Part shown: in pieces, positions 11,927 through 22,605 of the stretch | Position numbering within the stretch: position 1 is the first letter of the stretch | Layout: each line of letters opens with the position of its first letter | Assembly: GCA_004802725.1 (NCBI GenBank) | Contig: SGPM01000008.1 | Coordinates: 124,001 to 188,000, forward strand | DNA length: 64,000 nt | Source: Antrodiella citrinella | Lineage: Eukaryota > Basidiomycota > Agaricomycetes > Polyporales > Steccherinaceae | Reading direction: 5' to 3' | The notes under the pieces: model-generated | Seen by the model: only the letters and a program-made list of their open reading frames with translations | Told to the model about the DNA's origin: nothing | Database searches by the model: none | Made by a program: the position numbers and the translations under genes

Positions 11927-12073
11927 TCACGAGATGACGCACTGGCAAACCTGGCTGCCATCGTTGCTATACTCCTCGTTCACGGGAATAGCAGACGGCA
12001 ACCCGGAGACAGTTTGGTTGGAGAGAGGTGTGACCTCGAAGGTCTGGGAAAGCATGCTATCGAACTCGTCCAT
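11927..12073 (-). CDS. Pheromone precursor 4 (48 aa, CaaX = CVIS)
   Basis: 48-residue precursor starting MDEFDSML and ending SQVCQCVIS. Its tail is nearly the same as that of precursor 3 (TQVCQCTIA) although the two lie on opposite sides of receptor 2. It sits in the opposite frame direction of a longer spurious open frame and is easily missed. A TATA box on the minus strand at 12271-12276 is about 200 bp upstream, further than for the other precursors. Ser in the last position of CaaX is acceptable to farnesyltransferase. Confidence 0.92.
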   Translation of the reverse strand: MDEFDSMLSQTFEVTPLSNQTVSGLPSAIPVNEEYSNDGSQVCQCVIS

Positions 12074-12454
12074 TGCAACGATAAGTGGAGTGTTATTTCA
12101 AGACGGTGATGTAGGCTGGACTAGAGTCGGATGTGCTGAAGCTGCGATTGCGAGGGCAGAGTGCGATGCGATGGTTTGCAGTGAATTCCGCTCCCAGGAT
12201 CTTATATGCATGGGATGTACGGGCCGAATCATCCCGGGCGCACAAAAGACAGGTCATTGTTCCACCGGCGTTTATACACTCACCGCTTCGGTTCTTCATC
12301 GCTCTGCGGCCACATCCCGACGCATTACTGAAGACCGTCGACCACGCCAAAGTAAGAGTCAGACGTTCTTTACGAATTTCATCGGTGAGTCGGAGACACC
12401 CCATTTGAAGTAGATGTGACTTGACGGATGGTATATTAGTCACAGGAACTGCGT

Positions 12455-12505
12455 GAGTAACACGATTGTTCAAAATTCCATTGTCCTCCCGGGTGGGTAT
12501 ATAAA
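12455..12505 (+). promoter_or_regulatory. Promoter of pheromone 5: HMG-type sites and TATA box
   Basis: GATTGTTC (about 12464) and CCATTGTCC (about 12478) precede TATAAA at 12500-12505; the ATG at 12633 is 133 bp further on. The divergent precursor 4 could share these sites. Confidence 0.5.
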
Positions 12506-12632
12506 GTCGAGGGCTCGAAGCTGAATTTCTCACCTCACAAACACTCATCCACCACGCGCCTGCGTATCTTGCGTCTTTGTATCACTCACTTCCTGAACCC
12601 TACGCCTGCACACCCGCGCCGTCTGCTATACC

Positions 12633-12773
12633 ATGGATTCCTTCGACACTTTACCCACCTTCGAGCCAACCGGCCCCTCTCAATCGTCTTGCTCCAAGCA
12701 GGAGACATCGTCAGTCCCGCAGGAATTTGACAGCAATAGCGGGGCTTATCAGAACTACTGCGTGATTTCTTAG
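12633..12773 (+). CDS. Pheromone precursor 5 (46 aa, CaaX = CVIS)
   Basis: 46-residue precursor, MDSFDTLPTF at the start and SGAYQNYCVIS at the end. Its C-terminal part (DSN...YQNYC) is clearly related to precursor 6 (DSN...YQTYC), which lies 4 kb away beyond a repeat block. A GTAAGT donor lies 17-20 bases after the stop, suggesting a 3'-UTR intron. The candidate mature peptide begins around EFDSNSG, inferred from usual length. Confidence 0.93.
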   Translation: MDSFDTLPTFEPTGPSQSSCSKQETSSVPQEFDSNSGAYQNYCVIS

Positions 12774-13424
12774 CCCTTGTGCTGACTCGTAAGTGCAGTT
12801 CGTACCTTCTCGCGCCCTGCTTGTCTGACAAGAATCCGTTTCTAGCTTCATGGGAATGACAGCATGGTTTCCTCTCATCGCTGCATCTGCTCCTTTCCGT
12901 ATACAATCCCCTACCCTCGGGATACTTCACTTTCTTATACATCCCCTTCTCATCACCCACGTTCATGTCCTTCGACGTCTGATCTATCCTTATTATTTCG
13001 ACTTATTTTGGTGTTGGTCGACTCCATTATTCAATCCACATACATCACCATTCGTATCTCACCCAACCCTCTGCCTGTCCCTCTATCTCCTCGATTTCCT
13101 TCGTCGCCGATCGGCCGACTTCCACACTCCTTATCCCTGCTCCCCTTTGATTCGTATCCATAGTTATTTGATTCTTCTGACTGCGAGGTTCATCTACGTG
13201 TATTGTCATAAGCCAAACGACCCATGTATCTCCTAGCCTGTTCTCCCCTCCTACCGAATGACGTATTTCGTTCGTATACCTATCGATGGTCCGCGTGCAT
13301 CCTGTGTGAATTACCGGGCGGGTGTAATGCACGATCATGATTAAGACACTACGCTAGTCGCTCTGTCTTCGAGGAGAGACTCGGAACTTGTGGGATTAGA
13401 AGCTGTGCCGAAATACCAGCACGC
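12774..13424. other. Intergenic 3' of pheromone 5
   Basis: T-rich and C-rich sequence with overlapping open frames in several registers; nothing I can support as a gene. Confidence 0.3.
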
Positions 13425-15650
13425 ATACATGTACCGAGAACGGAGGCGTGCGTCTCGCAGTCGGCTTTGCAACCGGGATGTCAGCCGTGTCGGAGGGACC
13501 GCGAGACGCAGATTGGGAAACGAACTGGTTGTGAACCGCTGCGGCTTACACATGGAATGGTGAGTTCTAAACCCGACTGGAATACATGTATGGAAGGATC
13601 GAGGCGGACATATCTGTTTAGTTTGCAACTAGACCAAGATGACAGCCGTCCGCGCTACATAGCTGCTGCAACGCGAATGGGAAAACGGACCGAGGATTCC
13701 GGCTCACACCTTGGGCGAGTTTCTGAGCAAAGGATCGTCCTCGTCAGCATCTGGTCACAACTGGAGGCGCACACCTTCGATTTGCAATCAGACCTCGGTA
13801 CCAGCCGTCCCCGCATGAGCCGTGGATCGTGATGGGAGCACGTTGGTCCGCAGTGGCACGAGTAGGATTCTAAATCAAACTGAAATGGTCAGCCCTGAAC
13901 CAAGATACTCTAGAGGAGGCAGATATACAGGGCTATCCAGTTCGCAATTAGACCAAGATGCGAGCCGTGCGTCAGCCACTGTGGCCGATATCGCAATCGG
14001 GCAACGCACATTAGGAAACGAACTGGGGACAACCAGCTGTAGTGCGGCTCACGCGCGGGTCAGATTTCGAACCAGCCTGTAGCTGTCAGCCTATATGTGC
14101 AGATGGAGGCGCACATGTTTGTCGGATTTATAACCAGACCAGAGGGTCAGCCATCCTTGATTGAGATATGTTAGGAAACAGACGAGGGGCTGTCGCGCAT
14201 ATGCCGGGTTCTGGTTCATACGAAACTGCCAGCAGAATGACCTACGTATCAAAAGGGAAGACATACCGTGACTGATCACGACTTCGATCGAACTCAGCAG
14301 CTTGAACATAGACGGTCGGATAGACACAGGTGGCAATCAGATGTTCATGAGGCGACGGATTCGATGGGATTAGGTACTGGACCAAGCTGTCAGCACGTAT
14401 ACAATATCTGAAATTGGAGACGTACCATAGTTAGAGTATCAACCGCGGTTGACGTGACAACGGTGTTTGAGAAATGGACCGAGGTGTAAGCCGCTGCGAG
14501 TCATGGGTGAACGATTGTGTTTAGAAGCAGACTGAGATAGGCATACTCACAGGTAGAGACGTACATATTCGTTGAATTTGCAACTCGACCAAGGCAGCCG
14601 TCCGCGTCAGCCGCCGCTGCAGCGTAGATTGCGAAACGGACTGAAGATGCGGCACACGCGCAGGTCGTATGCTAAATCAAACTGTAGTCGTCAGCACAGA
14701 TTCACAGAGGAAGACGTACATGTTTGTTCGGTTTACAATTAGACCAGAATGTCAACCATCCGCGTCGCCATGGCCGTGAGGCACACATTGCAAAGCGGGC
14801 GGGAGGGAATGCCATCGCGGCTCACGCTTGGATTGAGTTTCAAACCAGATTGTATGATTGCGTACATCGTCATCGCTTTCGCATTCGAGGCAGAGTACCA
14901 ACCAGCCAAACCACCGTTGCCCTGATCTATATTGCAACCTCGGGAAACAGTGCAAAAGTCGAGTTCTGGTTCAGAGGAAATTGTTAGCATATACGATTCA
15001 CTTCTACTGATATCAAAAGGAAGACACAGATGATCCAGTTTGAATTTTGCAGCTTAAACATGGATTACCGCCCAAAGGTGTCAGCCTTGGCGGGTGAGTT
15101 TGGGGCGTGTGATGGCTCGTATACGGATCCGACCCAGGATGGGCTGACGTGGCATTCGGATGTGTTCAGATCTAAACCGAACTGTCAGTACCTCGTATAC
15201 ATGGGATGGAAGTGGAGGCGTACCACCGGAGTGTCACTGTCAGCGGTGGTTTGTATCGCAAGCGTGTAAGTAGTTCAAGTTGCGGCTCATGCATGAGAGG
15301 GCCTGTTTCAATGCAGATTGAGAAACAGACTGGCAGTACGCGCCGCCGTGGCTACGGCTCACACATGGGTCGAGTTCCAACCCAAACTGGAATAGTCAGC
15401 CAAAATCGATGTGCATGAAGGCGAGAGCCGTCCCACGTCAGCCACTGTGGTCCATATCACAATCGTGCAGCGGAGCACCGGACACATTGGGAAACGGACT
15501 GAGGAAGCGAACCACGGTGAACATTGCGGTTCACGCATGGGACGGCCGAGTTTCAAACCAGACAGCCTAAATTCACAAAAAGCGGCGTACATGTTTGTCG
15601 GATTTGAAACTGGACCGGGATGCCAGCCATCCCACATAGGCCACCCTGTG
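13425..15650. repeat. Degenerate tandem array of about 160-bp units
   Basis: About a dozen diverged copies of a unit run head to tail. Each unit carries, in order, versions of CAGCCGTCCGCG, GGGAAACGGACTG, GCGGCTCACACATGGG, GAGTTTCAAACCAGACTG, GAGGCGCACATGTTTGT and GGATTTGCAACTAGACCA. The CAGCC(G/A)TCC landmark occurs near 13482, 13641, 13803, 13965, 14146, 14594, 14752, 15428 and 15622; neighbouring spacings are mostly 158-162 bp (some 180-195). Copies differ by many substitutions, so the array is old. It lies between pheromone genes 5 and 6 inside the mating-type locus. No coding capacity is evident. Confidence 0.85.
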
Positions 15651-15659
15651 CAGCTTAGC

Positions 15660-16260
15660 GGCGTGGTCCATGAGGTATCCACTATCCTCCGAGCCTTCGC
15701 CATTTCAGCGGTCCGAATTACCAAAAGCTTACTCATGTCGTGTGATCATCAGGACTCACATTGGGGAGCTGCTGTCATCAATACATGCTCAATAGATTGC
15801 CTCCGAACGCGGGCCATGTACGACAACGCGAACTTGAAAGCAGGCGGTGTGAGAGCATTACGGGCCGTCAAGTTGGGCGCAGGGCATCCCACAGCGGGCT
15901 CCCGAGTGTACAGAAGACTCAATTCTGTGCATGCGCGAGATACAAGGCATTCTAGGGACGCGCCACCTGCCACCTTCATGGTTCACTGTTCCGAATACAA
16001 CATCTTATCAGCTTCATCCGAGCTCTCCGGCCAGAGACTTACCTGAGTACTACTAGTCATGGACTCGGATTCTCGTTCTTCAAAGATGAGCGCCTTTGGA
16101 GGTGAAGTAGTATCAGTTCCACTTTGCTTCGCTGCGCGTACGATCTTGTTCTCCAAGTTGTGGCGCACCGCGGCATCTATAGTAGGGTCAGTTTTGGATG
16201 GATGGACGCGATTTGCGCGTGCAGTGTCAGTGGCGGGGGATGGCAGTATTTGTGCGTGAT
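15660..16260 (-). repeat. Duplicated gene relic, copy A
   Basis: This block and 18370-18960 share recognisable stretches: ACTCATGTC plus a following ACTCAC, then the segment around GAGCGCCT with GTTCTTCAAGTT(T)GTGGCG. On the minus strand there is an exon-like piece 16173-16042 with a good acceptor (CTATAG before ATGCCGCGG) and a good donor (CAG then GTAAGT); it would encode a hydrophilic peptide containing ENKIVRAAKQSG and FEERESESMTSS. This looks like the decayed end of a minus-strand gene that was duplicated. Family not recognised. Confidence 0.5.
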
Positions 16261-16458
16261 TGGTTCGTACTAAGCGCTCATTTATGCGTCTGTACGTGGA
16301 TCCTCGGAGCCGCGAGCCTCATCCAACTTATCGACTTGCTGATAGTCCAAACTTGTAGGGGTCAGATATGTGTTCTGCGAGCTCTGTCCTTGTAGAAACC
16401 CCCACTGTAGCGGTTCTGAATCCGGATACAGGACTCGGAGAATTGACAAATTCTGACC

Positions 16459-16640
16459 GAACAATGGCATAACCAATCGAGGATGCATGCGTACCGGGGG
16501 CTCAAGCGCTCAAGCAAGCTCAAGCAGTCGCAAGCAGTCGCGACTCGCAAGCAGACCTTGGGAAGAAAATCTCTCATCGATATCGGCTAAAAGTTCTAGA
16601 TCACTCGTGACCCATCGGCCATGTGGCGTCCCAGTATAAA
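16459..16640 (+). promoter_or_regulatory. Promoter of pheromone 6: HMG-type site and TATA box
   Basis: GAACAATGG at about 16459 and TATAAA at 16635-16640, the latter 131 bp before the start codon. Short CAAGCAGTCGC/CTCAAGC direct repeats lie between them at about 16500-16555. Confidence 0.5.
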
Positions 16641-16765
16641 AAGACAGCGCCTCGAACGCTATGCCCCCACCTGCACGCCCGTCATTTTATAGCCCACTTG
16701 TTGCACAGAGCTTTACCCACCTTCGTAACATCCACTTCTCACGCAACTCCTACCTACGATCTGCA

Positions 16766-16915
16766 ATGGATACTTTCGAATGTCTACCCATCTCCGAGGA
16801 GTCCTTCGTTGACTCTCTCCCGGAACAATCCAAATCCGAGCGCTCTGCCTCGTCCGTTCCCCAGGATGCAGACAGTAACGCTCAGGAATACCAGACCTAT
16901 TGCGTTATCGCATGA
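16766..16915 (+). CDS. Pheromone precursor 6 (49 aa, CaaX = CVIA)
   Basis: 49-residue precursor from MDTFECLP to EYQTYCVIA. Most similar in its tail to precursor 5 (SSVPQ then DSN then YQ-x-YC). The ATG is chosen for the MDTF start and the TATA spacing; the open frame extends upstream. A GTGAGT donor lies six bases after the stop codon, again pointing to a 3'-UTR intron. It stands alone between the tandem array and the relic region, 2.5 kb from the 3' end of receptor 3. Confidence 0.93.
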   Translation: MDTFECLPISEESFVDSLPEQSKSERSASSVPQDADSNAQEYQTYCVIA

Positions 16916-18280
16916 TTCTCTGTGAGTACAACATTTTTCGTCGTCGTACCGAGCCTTACTGAATGTTGTCCGCTCTCAGACTATCACCGTCGTCGAGGGT
17001 CATACCTTGACTTGACCCATTGTCACGACTTCGGGTCTCATCACGCACTTCCCACTTCCCTGGGCCTCTTCTTTTCCTTTGCCCTATCTAAGCCTTCGTT
17101 CAATCCTCTGTTGACTTTATCATTATAACGTCTACCTGTAACGCCAATGATGTCCCTCCATATACTCCATTTTGTTCCCACTTTTCCCCTCATGACACCG
17201 CTGGTACTCACCCGGAACGCACACTCATTCTATTCCCCCCTTGTCCCCCTTTACTTTTTGCCATAGTCATCCCTGTTTGTATGATGTATCGCACGGCGTG
17301 AAGAAGTAGAAACCTTGCCAAGTAATGTACTGAACGAATGCGATTTGACTCAATAGCGCGTCCCTCATCGTCAGCTTCGACCGGCCCGTCCGCTTCCCCC
17401 GCACTTCATTCGAGACCCCAGTACTCAGTATCCACATGAAATGTCTGCATCCATCGATTAGTTACGTCATTGTTCAGTCAGGAGTGGACCGCTAAATGCC
17501 TCATCCCTCGTACCGATATGGGGTCTTCAGCGTATTGGGACAGATTGGGACCTCATACCGGTACTGTTCGCATCATTCACATGGTCACAGTCCAATCAGG
17601 GCGAAATTGAATGAAAAATGCCTCCGTTCCTAGACATATGCATGTGAATATCTGGCGAGAGCTAATCTCTGCGGATCAAAATCTTAAAGCTTACCGGGGA
17701 TATTGATCCCACGAGGTACAGCAGCGGCGTACAAACCTGTGGCGAGACCTCAAGTGCATGAAGATGCAACATGGGAAGGTGAATGAGCGGATTTGGGCAA
17801 TTCGAGCTGCTGGTGTATGGGTTCGACGTAGCGTTGAAGGACGGCATTGAGTATGTAGCACATGTGTCACGATATTCGCATCGTTCGATGAGATGCTGCG
17901 ACCGAGAACTTGGAGACTGCGTGCCCCCCGAGCCGTACATTCGTCCCGAAGGAATGGCAAACGGGCTTCCGAAGGAGCATCCGAGGTGAGGCCAAGCGAG
18001 GCCGGCACGTTGCAACATCAACGGCGGATACCCAGTACCTAGCCCTCCCTCGGGCCCGGGATTGCGTGGCAAAATATGCCTGATGGCGCAACCCATATCT
18101 CCGGGAGGAAAGTGGATACATTCGCGCTAGAAATATCTAGGTTACCTTGCGGTCCAGGAGCCTAGAAGCCGCACGCGATGAGTGCAAATTTCCATGATAT
18201 GCAGGTGACTCACGAGCACACGAGGGTACCGGTTACTGCTGAAGTCCGGACCGCGCTCATATCGAGGGTACGTTTGGTGT
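16916..18280. other. Non-coding stretch 3' of pheromone 6
   Basis: No gene supported. A 144-codon open frame on the minus strand (18096-17662) has no recognisable domain. Confidence 0.3.
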
Positions 18281-18284
18281 ATTT

Positions 18285-18960
18285 TAGACGTACATTCAAA
18301 GTAGCCCTCAGATTCAACCAGACCAACTGGCAGACCTGCCATCCGTCGACGGATAGTAGCTGACAGTGTGACCCATGCGCTGTCGGCGGTAGAGAACTCT
18401 TCTCTCCAATCTCATGCTTGAATCAGCGGTTGGATTTACCAAAACCTCACTCATGTCAATGAGCATGGATGTCGGGCGACTATAGACTCACGTTGCGAAC
18501 AGCCTGTCCATGAAGTCATCTATACAGCCTCAATTTATTGGAGAGTCCGAACGCGAGCCTGAAGGCAGAGAACCTGAAAGCATGCCGTTCGTGAGTTGCC
18601 CGGACCGATGAACGCAAGAATATGCCACCGAGAAGAGGTATGCGGAAGGCAGCGCTATTTGACGCAAGGAGAGGCAAGTCAGTCTGGGGTCACGCCCGGA
18701 CGCAGAGTCTCGCTGCCTCAACTTAGCCTTTAAGCCTGCAATTCAGATCTATGCACTTCGTTAACATGGCCAGAGACTCACCTGAGTAGTCATGGATCCT
18801 CATCCTTGAAAACGAGCGCCTGCTGGAGGTATGTCACTTCCAACTTGCTTTATCATGATCGCGCGGGAGTTCTTGTTCTTCAAGTTTGTGGCGTCTGTAG
18901 ACTATAGCTTCCGGGTCGGTGACGTAGGTACTTCCATAGATAGACATAGTCGTCCGCATT
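18285..18960 (-). repeat. Duplicated gene relic, copy B, with one fragment of the 160-bp repeat
   Basis: CAGATTCAACCAGACCAA followed by CTGCCATCC (about 18310-18345) is a fragment of the 160-bp unit. It is followed by sequence related to 15660-16260, in the same order and orientation. So unit plus flank were copied together, about 2.7 kb apart, on either side of pheromone 6. Confidence 0.5.
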
Positions 18961-19418
18961 AGGGTGAGCAGTTCCCTTTTTCAGCTGTCCGCAGAGCGTC
19001 CAAAAACGCGCGAAACCAGACGACGAAGTCCTCGAGAGCGAAAGCGTCGTCAAGGTCATGGTTGACTATGGCATCAGTGACAGGTGTACAAGGAACGGCG
19101 ACACACACAGCAGCCAAAGATATCTTACACGTGAATGTGGAATACCGAAGCGCAGAATAGGACGGAGGCTTCTCACCGGCGTACATGAACTGACGTCTGG
19201 AAAGCGAAGGGAGATGCTTGCTGTGACGGAAGGAGGATACACACACTGCTGTCAACCCAAGAGGAGACATGAAGTCATCGCAGGAGATCGTATTCGTCGT
19301 TGATGTAATAACTACAATGGGGGCGGTCATGCATGTGAGTACTGACACAAGAGAGTGTGGGTCTATGATAAGATATACAGAGGAGAACGAATAAACAACG
19401 AATGGATCAGAGCGCGGC

Positions 19419-20970
19419 TCATGAGTGATGCAGAGGCAATGAAGACTGAGACGGAGGCGAGGAAGAGTAGAGAGTCGACGGTGTCGGCGGCATCGCTGGC
19501 TCAGCAGCGATGACATGCGCATCGTATGGCGGAAGAGCGGGTGAGTCAAACGAAGAGCATATGCTCTTGCTCGATGACAAACCTGAGGATAACAGGTGGA
19601 ATTTGGAAGTGGAAGACATCGGCGGCGATGGAAGTGGGTACTTGGCAGATGAATCAGCCAACGGCAAAATACCCCTAATGAACAATGATCAGATAAGAAT
19701 ACTAGATTCGACAAATTCGATACGTACTTTGGGTGTCGTATGCTTTTCCAAGGTACGCAGGCCCGAAGTCTCGAGGTAACCGGCAGTAAGAGGGTGGAGT
19801 AGTTTTTCCTCGCTTCCGCAGCGAAGCCGAAGTACGCAAAAAAGACGAATGCGCAGAATGGGGCAGCCCATCGACTGAGCTCGAAGGCAACGGAGGCGTT
19901 GCTGTCTTGACGCCATACCGCAGCCGGTACCTGGTTGACTTGCCAGTAGTCGAAGTGGGTATCGGCCCAGCTGATCCACGGATGCATGGGTGCTGCTGAC
20001 AGGTTGAGATAGAGCCCGTATGATGAGATGGGAATGGTGCACATGAGCTCGGTGGAAGCGAGCGCCATGAGACGGAAATAGCGATTCGTCGTAAGAGATG
20101 GGTTGGATGCCAAGTATTGCGCAAAGGCTGCGCGGCGTCGGAAGAAGGCACGCAATGTCAAGACTGCAGCGGACGTCGAAGTGAGACGAGAACTTGAAAG
20201 ATGAGAGGCGTAACATACCACAGTAAACGGCGGAGACAAGTCCTATCGCTAGAGGCCACACCTGTGACAAAGGATACGAAGGTGGCGTGTTGTAGGTGTA
20301 AGGGTAACAGCCTATGTCTTCAAAGATATCGTAGCGATGACCTGTATAAGAGGGTAAGGGTGAATATCACTACCAGCAAATCTCGTAAGAAAGTCATACC
20401 AGACACTATGTATTCTGAGCAAGACCATGAGCGACAGAACGAACGTAGAGCGTGACGGACTTACGACAAAGAACCTGGAAGAGCGGGATACCTAGCCCGA
20501 TGGAGAGATCAATCATGATTGCACGACGTTTCTGGTAGAGGAATTTGGAGTCAGCATGGAGCCTCAGGAGCGAGATTTTAGGTACGCACCTCTCCTCTCG
20601 AGATGCTGGCTATTTGCACAGACGAGATATGGTAGAGACGACGATTGATACACAGTGACGAAGCAGGGAGGGCAACGGCCACAGCAACAATAATACGTGA
20701 TGCTAAGACGAGAGCGTTAGAAACGATAAGTAATACATGGGAGAGCATCGTCCACTTACAGATGTCGCACCATACTGGTGCATGATCGATGGCGTTTCCG
20801 TGCCAAACGATAGAGTTGACTCCGAGATTGAGGCACGCTACTGCAGACCAGAACATGAAGAGGCATGTGCCTGAGTTCCAAGCTTGCAAATGCCACGGTA
20901 TTGGAAGGAGCGCGAGGACACAGCCTAGGAAAGCGAGAATGGGGAAGGCGGGATAGCTGGGATCCGACAT
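19419..20970 (-). CDS. STE3-type pheromone receptor 3 (B mating-type)
   Basis: Exons 20970-20760, 20702-20590, 20531-20465, 20414-20400 (15-nt micro-exon), 20341-20219, 20163-19728 and 19674-19419 sum to 1221 nt, 406 aa. Start MSDPSYPAF as in receptor 1. STE3 motifs: APVWCDIS, QYIVSGHRYDIFEDIGC, TTNRYFRLMALA, FAAEARKNY, then a Ser/Pro-rich tail ending SQSSLPLHHS. An extra intron splits the exon that is 138 nt in receptors 1 and 2 into 15+123 nt, leaving the product in frame. A very long open frame (20239-18959) runs through the introns in another register and is a coincidence. HMG-type sites lie between this gene and the divergent pheromone 7. Confidence 0.93.
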
Positions 20971-21079
20971 GAGGAAGGCGAAAGAGGAGGACGTCCGGGA
21001 GGGGGAAGAGACTGAGGCATGGTGAGAGCTGGGACCCTGCGAGATATGTGGTCGAGGACAAAGGCCATTGCGCGTACGA

Positions 21080-21211
21080 GTGGACAATGGACGATGGCTG
21101 ATTGTGCACAAAGGTCCATTGTTCGTTTGGCCTCGTGTTTGTGGAGCGTCTGTAGCGTGTAGGCGCCCTATTGCCGACTTCGGCGACAGGCGCTATTTCG
21201 GATTGTATAAA
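21080..21211. promoter_or_regulatory. Shared divergent promoter of receptor 3 and pheromone 7
   Basis: ACAATGG (about 21086), ACAAAGG (about 21107) and CCATTGTTCG (about 21117) lie between the two start codons, which are 340 bp apart; TATAAA for the pheromone is at 21206-21211. The HMG-type sites could serve both genes. Confidence 0.55.
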
Positions 21212-21309
21212 TACCAGGGTCCTCTCTCATCTAATCCGTACCAAAGTCTCGCATACCACCCACCAGTTTTCACGTCGAACGCCTCTCACCTTTCGAAGAC
21301 GCACATACA

Positions 21310-21456
21310 ATGGACACATTCCAACCCATCGAACACTTCTGCGTTGCAGACACTACCGTCGCAGTCTCATCGCCTAGCACCTCGACGTCCGACTCCCCTG
21401 TTGACCTCGAGAAGGAGAGCAACGATGTCGCGAAATTCTTCTGCGTTATCGCATAG
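21310..21456 (+). CDS. Pheromone precursor 7 (48 aa, CaaX = CVIA)
   Basis: 48-residue precursor MDTFQPIEHF...VAKFFCVIA. Its tail (EKESNDVAKFFC) differs from the other subfamilies. The start follows TATAAA by 104 bp. A GTAAGT donor lies about 14 bases after the stop. Divergently placed from receptor 3. Confidence 0.93.
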   Translation: MDTFQPIEHFCVADTTVAVSSPSTSTSDSPVDLEKESNDVAKFFCVIA

Positions 21457-22491
21457 TCAGCATTGACTGTAAGTGTCTGTTGACGTGACTTGTACTGCTT
21501 CGACGCGTGCTCACTTTCTCATCCAGACTCTGCGATGCTCCGTCACCGGACATCGTCTCTCAGGCCGTAAAGCCTCATCCCATCGCACTTTTGTGCTCCT
21601 TATACTCTTCGTCCAACCGTCTTGAGATGTATTCTCTTCGATCCCCACTCTCCTTACTTGAATGTCGACTGTATCCTTATCGACTATTATTCACCGTCTT
21701 TCGTTCCTGTTCATATTCCTTCCATCCTCATTTTCACGCGCCCTCTTTCTCGTCGCGTTCTCTATGTATCCAAAGTCATGTATTTTGTATCTCGACCTTG
21801 CTACACTGCAGTGCGCCGTAGCTACTTTGACATATCTCTCAATTGCAACTATACCTTTGCCACCTCATCCCTATTGCGAGCGCGAGTTCGAACACACCGT
21901 ATGCGACGCAAATCAGTTCGAATTTGCGTACTGAGCGTGAACAACTTCAACCTCCCCGGTGTTCGTTACATAACGTTGCATCGATGGAGGGAGCGCAAGC
22001 ACACGAAAAGCGTATACGACACGGACCCCGACATGGTAGAGTGCCCCGGATGACTTTCAAGTCATCACGCATGGAATCGCAAACGTTTTCACACTGCAGA
22101 ATGAGGAGATAAACAAAATAAATTGATTTGCTTCTTCGTCGACTCGTCGGACACAGATACACGCTACATGGAGTAATTTACAGATAAATAGCGGCTAGAA
22201 GGCTGCTAATAGGAATCGAATGGATGGGGATATGTGCAACAATGAGGGTGTGAGGCGATCTGAGGAGGGATACAGTAAGTAATTGCGACTGTTGAAAATG
22301 AAGACTCAAACGAACCTGAGACGCGCGATGATGAAACGAAACATGAGGAAAATGTGCAAGAGGATTGATAGCGAGGAGGATATGCGGAGATTCGCTGAGA
22401 AACGATGAGCATACGAGCGCGGTATAGGTATCGAAAAGCTTACAGTCAAGGGGAAGGGACCCATATGCGTAGTGCACCGAAGGACGGGCGA
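21457..22491. other. Intergenic between convergent pheromones 7 and 8
   Basis: Contains the presumed 3'-UTR intron of precursor 7 (donor about 21470, acceptor about 21527). Open frames here overlap in several registers and lack motifs. Confidence 0.3.
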
Positions 22492-22605
22492 TCATGCAAT
22501 GGTACAGCTCGCGCCGTAGTCAAATGGGCGATCGTCATCGACGGGAGGCTGAGGAATAGGCTGGGGCTGGGGCTCAGATTCAGGAATAGCGATGAATGTA
22601 TCCAT
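22492..22605 (-). CDS. Pheromone precursor 8 (37 aa, CaaX = CTIA)
   Basis: The shortest precursor, 37 residues, beginning MDTFIAIPESE and ending DYGASCTIA, with a Pro/Gln-rich middle (PQPQPIPQPP). TATA box on the minus strand at 22697-22702, 97 bp upstream, and CCATTGTTCG plus GAACAAAAG at about 22779-22804. The candidate mature peptide starts in the DDDRPFDYG region. Confidence is slightly lower because of the short length and low complexity, but start, CaaX end and promoter all fit. Confidence 0.88.
   Translation of the reverse strand: MDTFIAIPESEPQPQPIPQPPVDDDRPFDYGASCTIA

Noticed and set aside
11868..12413. 181-codon plus-strand frame opposite pheromone 4
   Set aside because: It has no domain, lies antisense to the precursor and its promoter, and starts inside non-coding DNA.
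13467..16046. Open frames inside the 160-bp array as genes
   Set aside because: Their starts and ends change from unit to unit; the repeat explains them.
18959..20239. 426-codon minus-strand open frame over receptor 3
   Set aside because: It reads through three receptor introns in a register that leaves the receptor frame after the sixth exon; the spliced model gives a better tail (ends SQSSLPLHHS) and correct phases.
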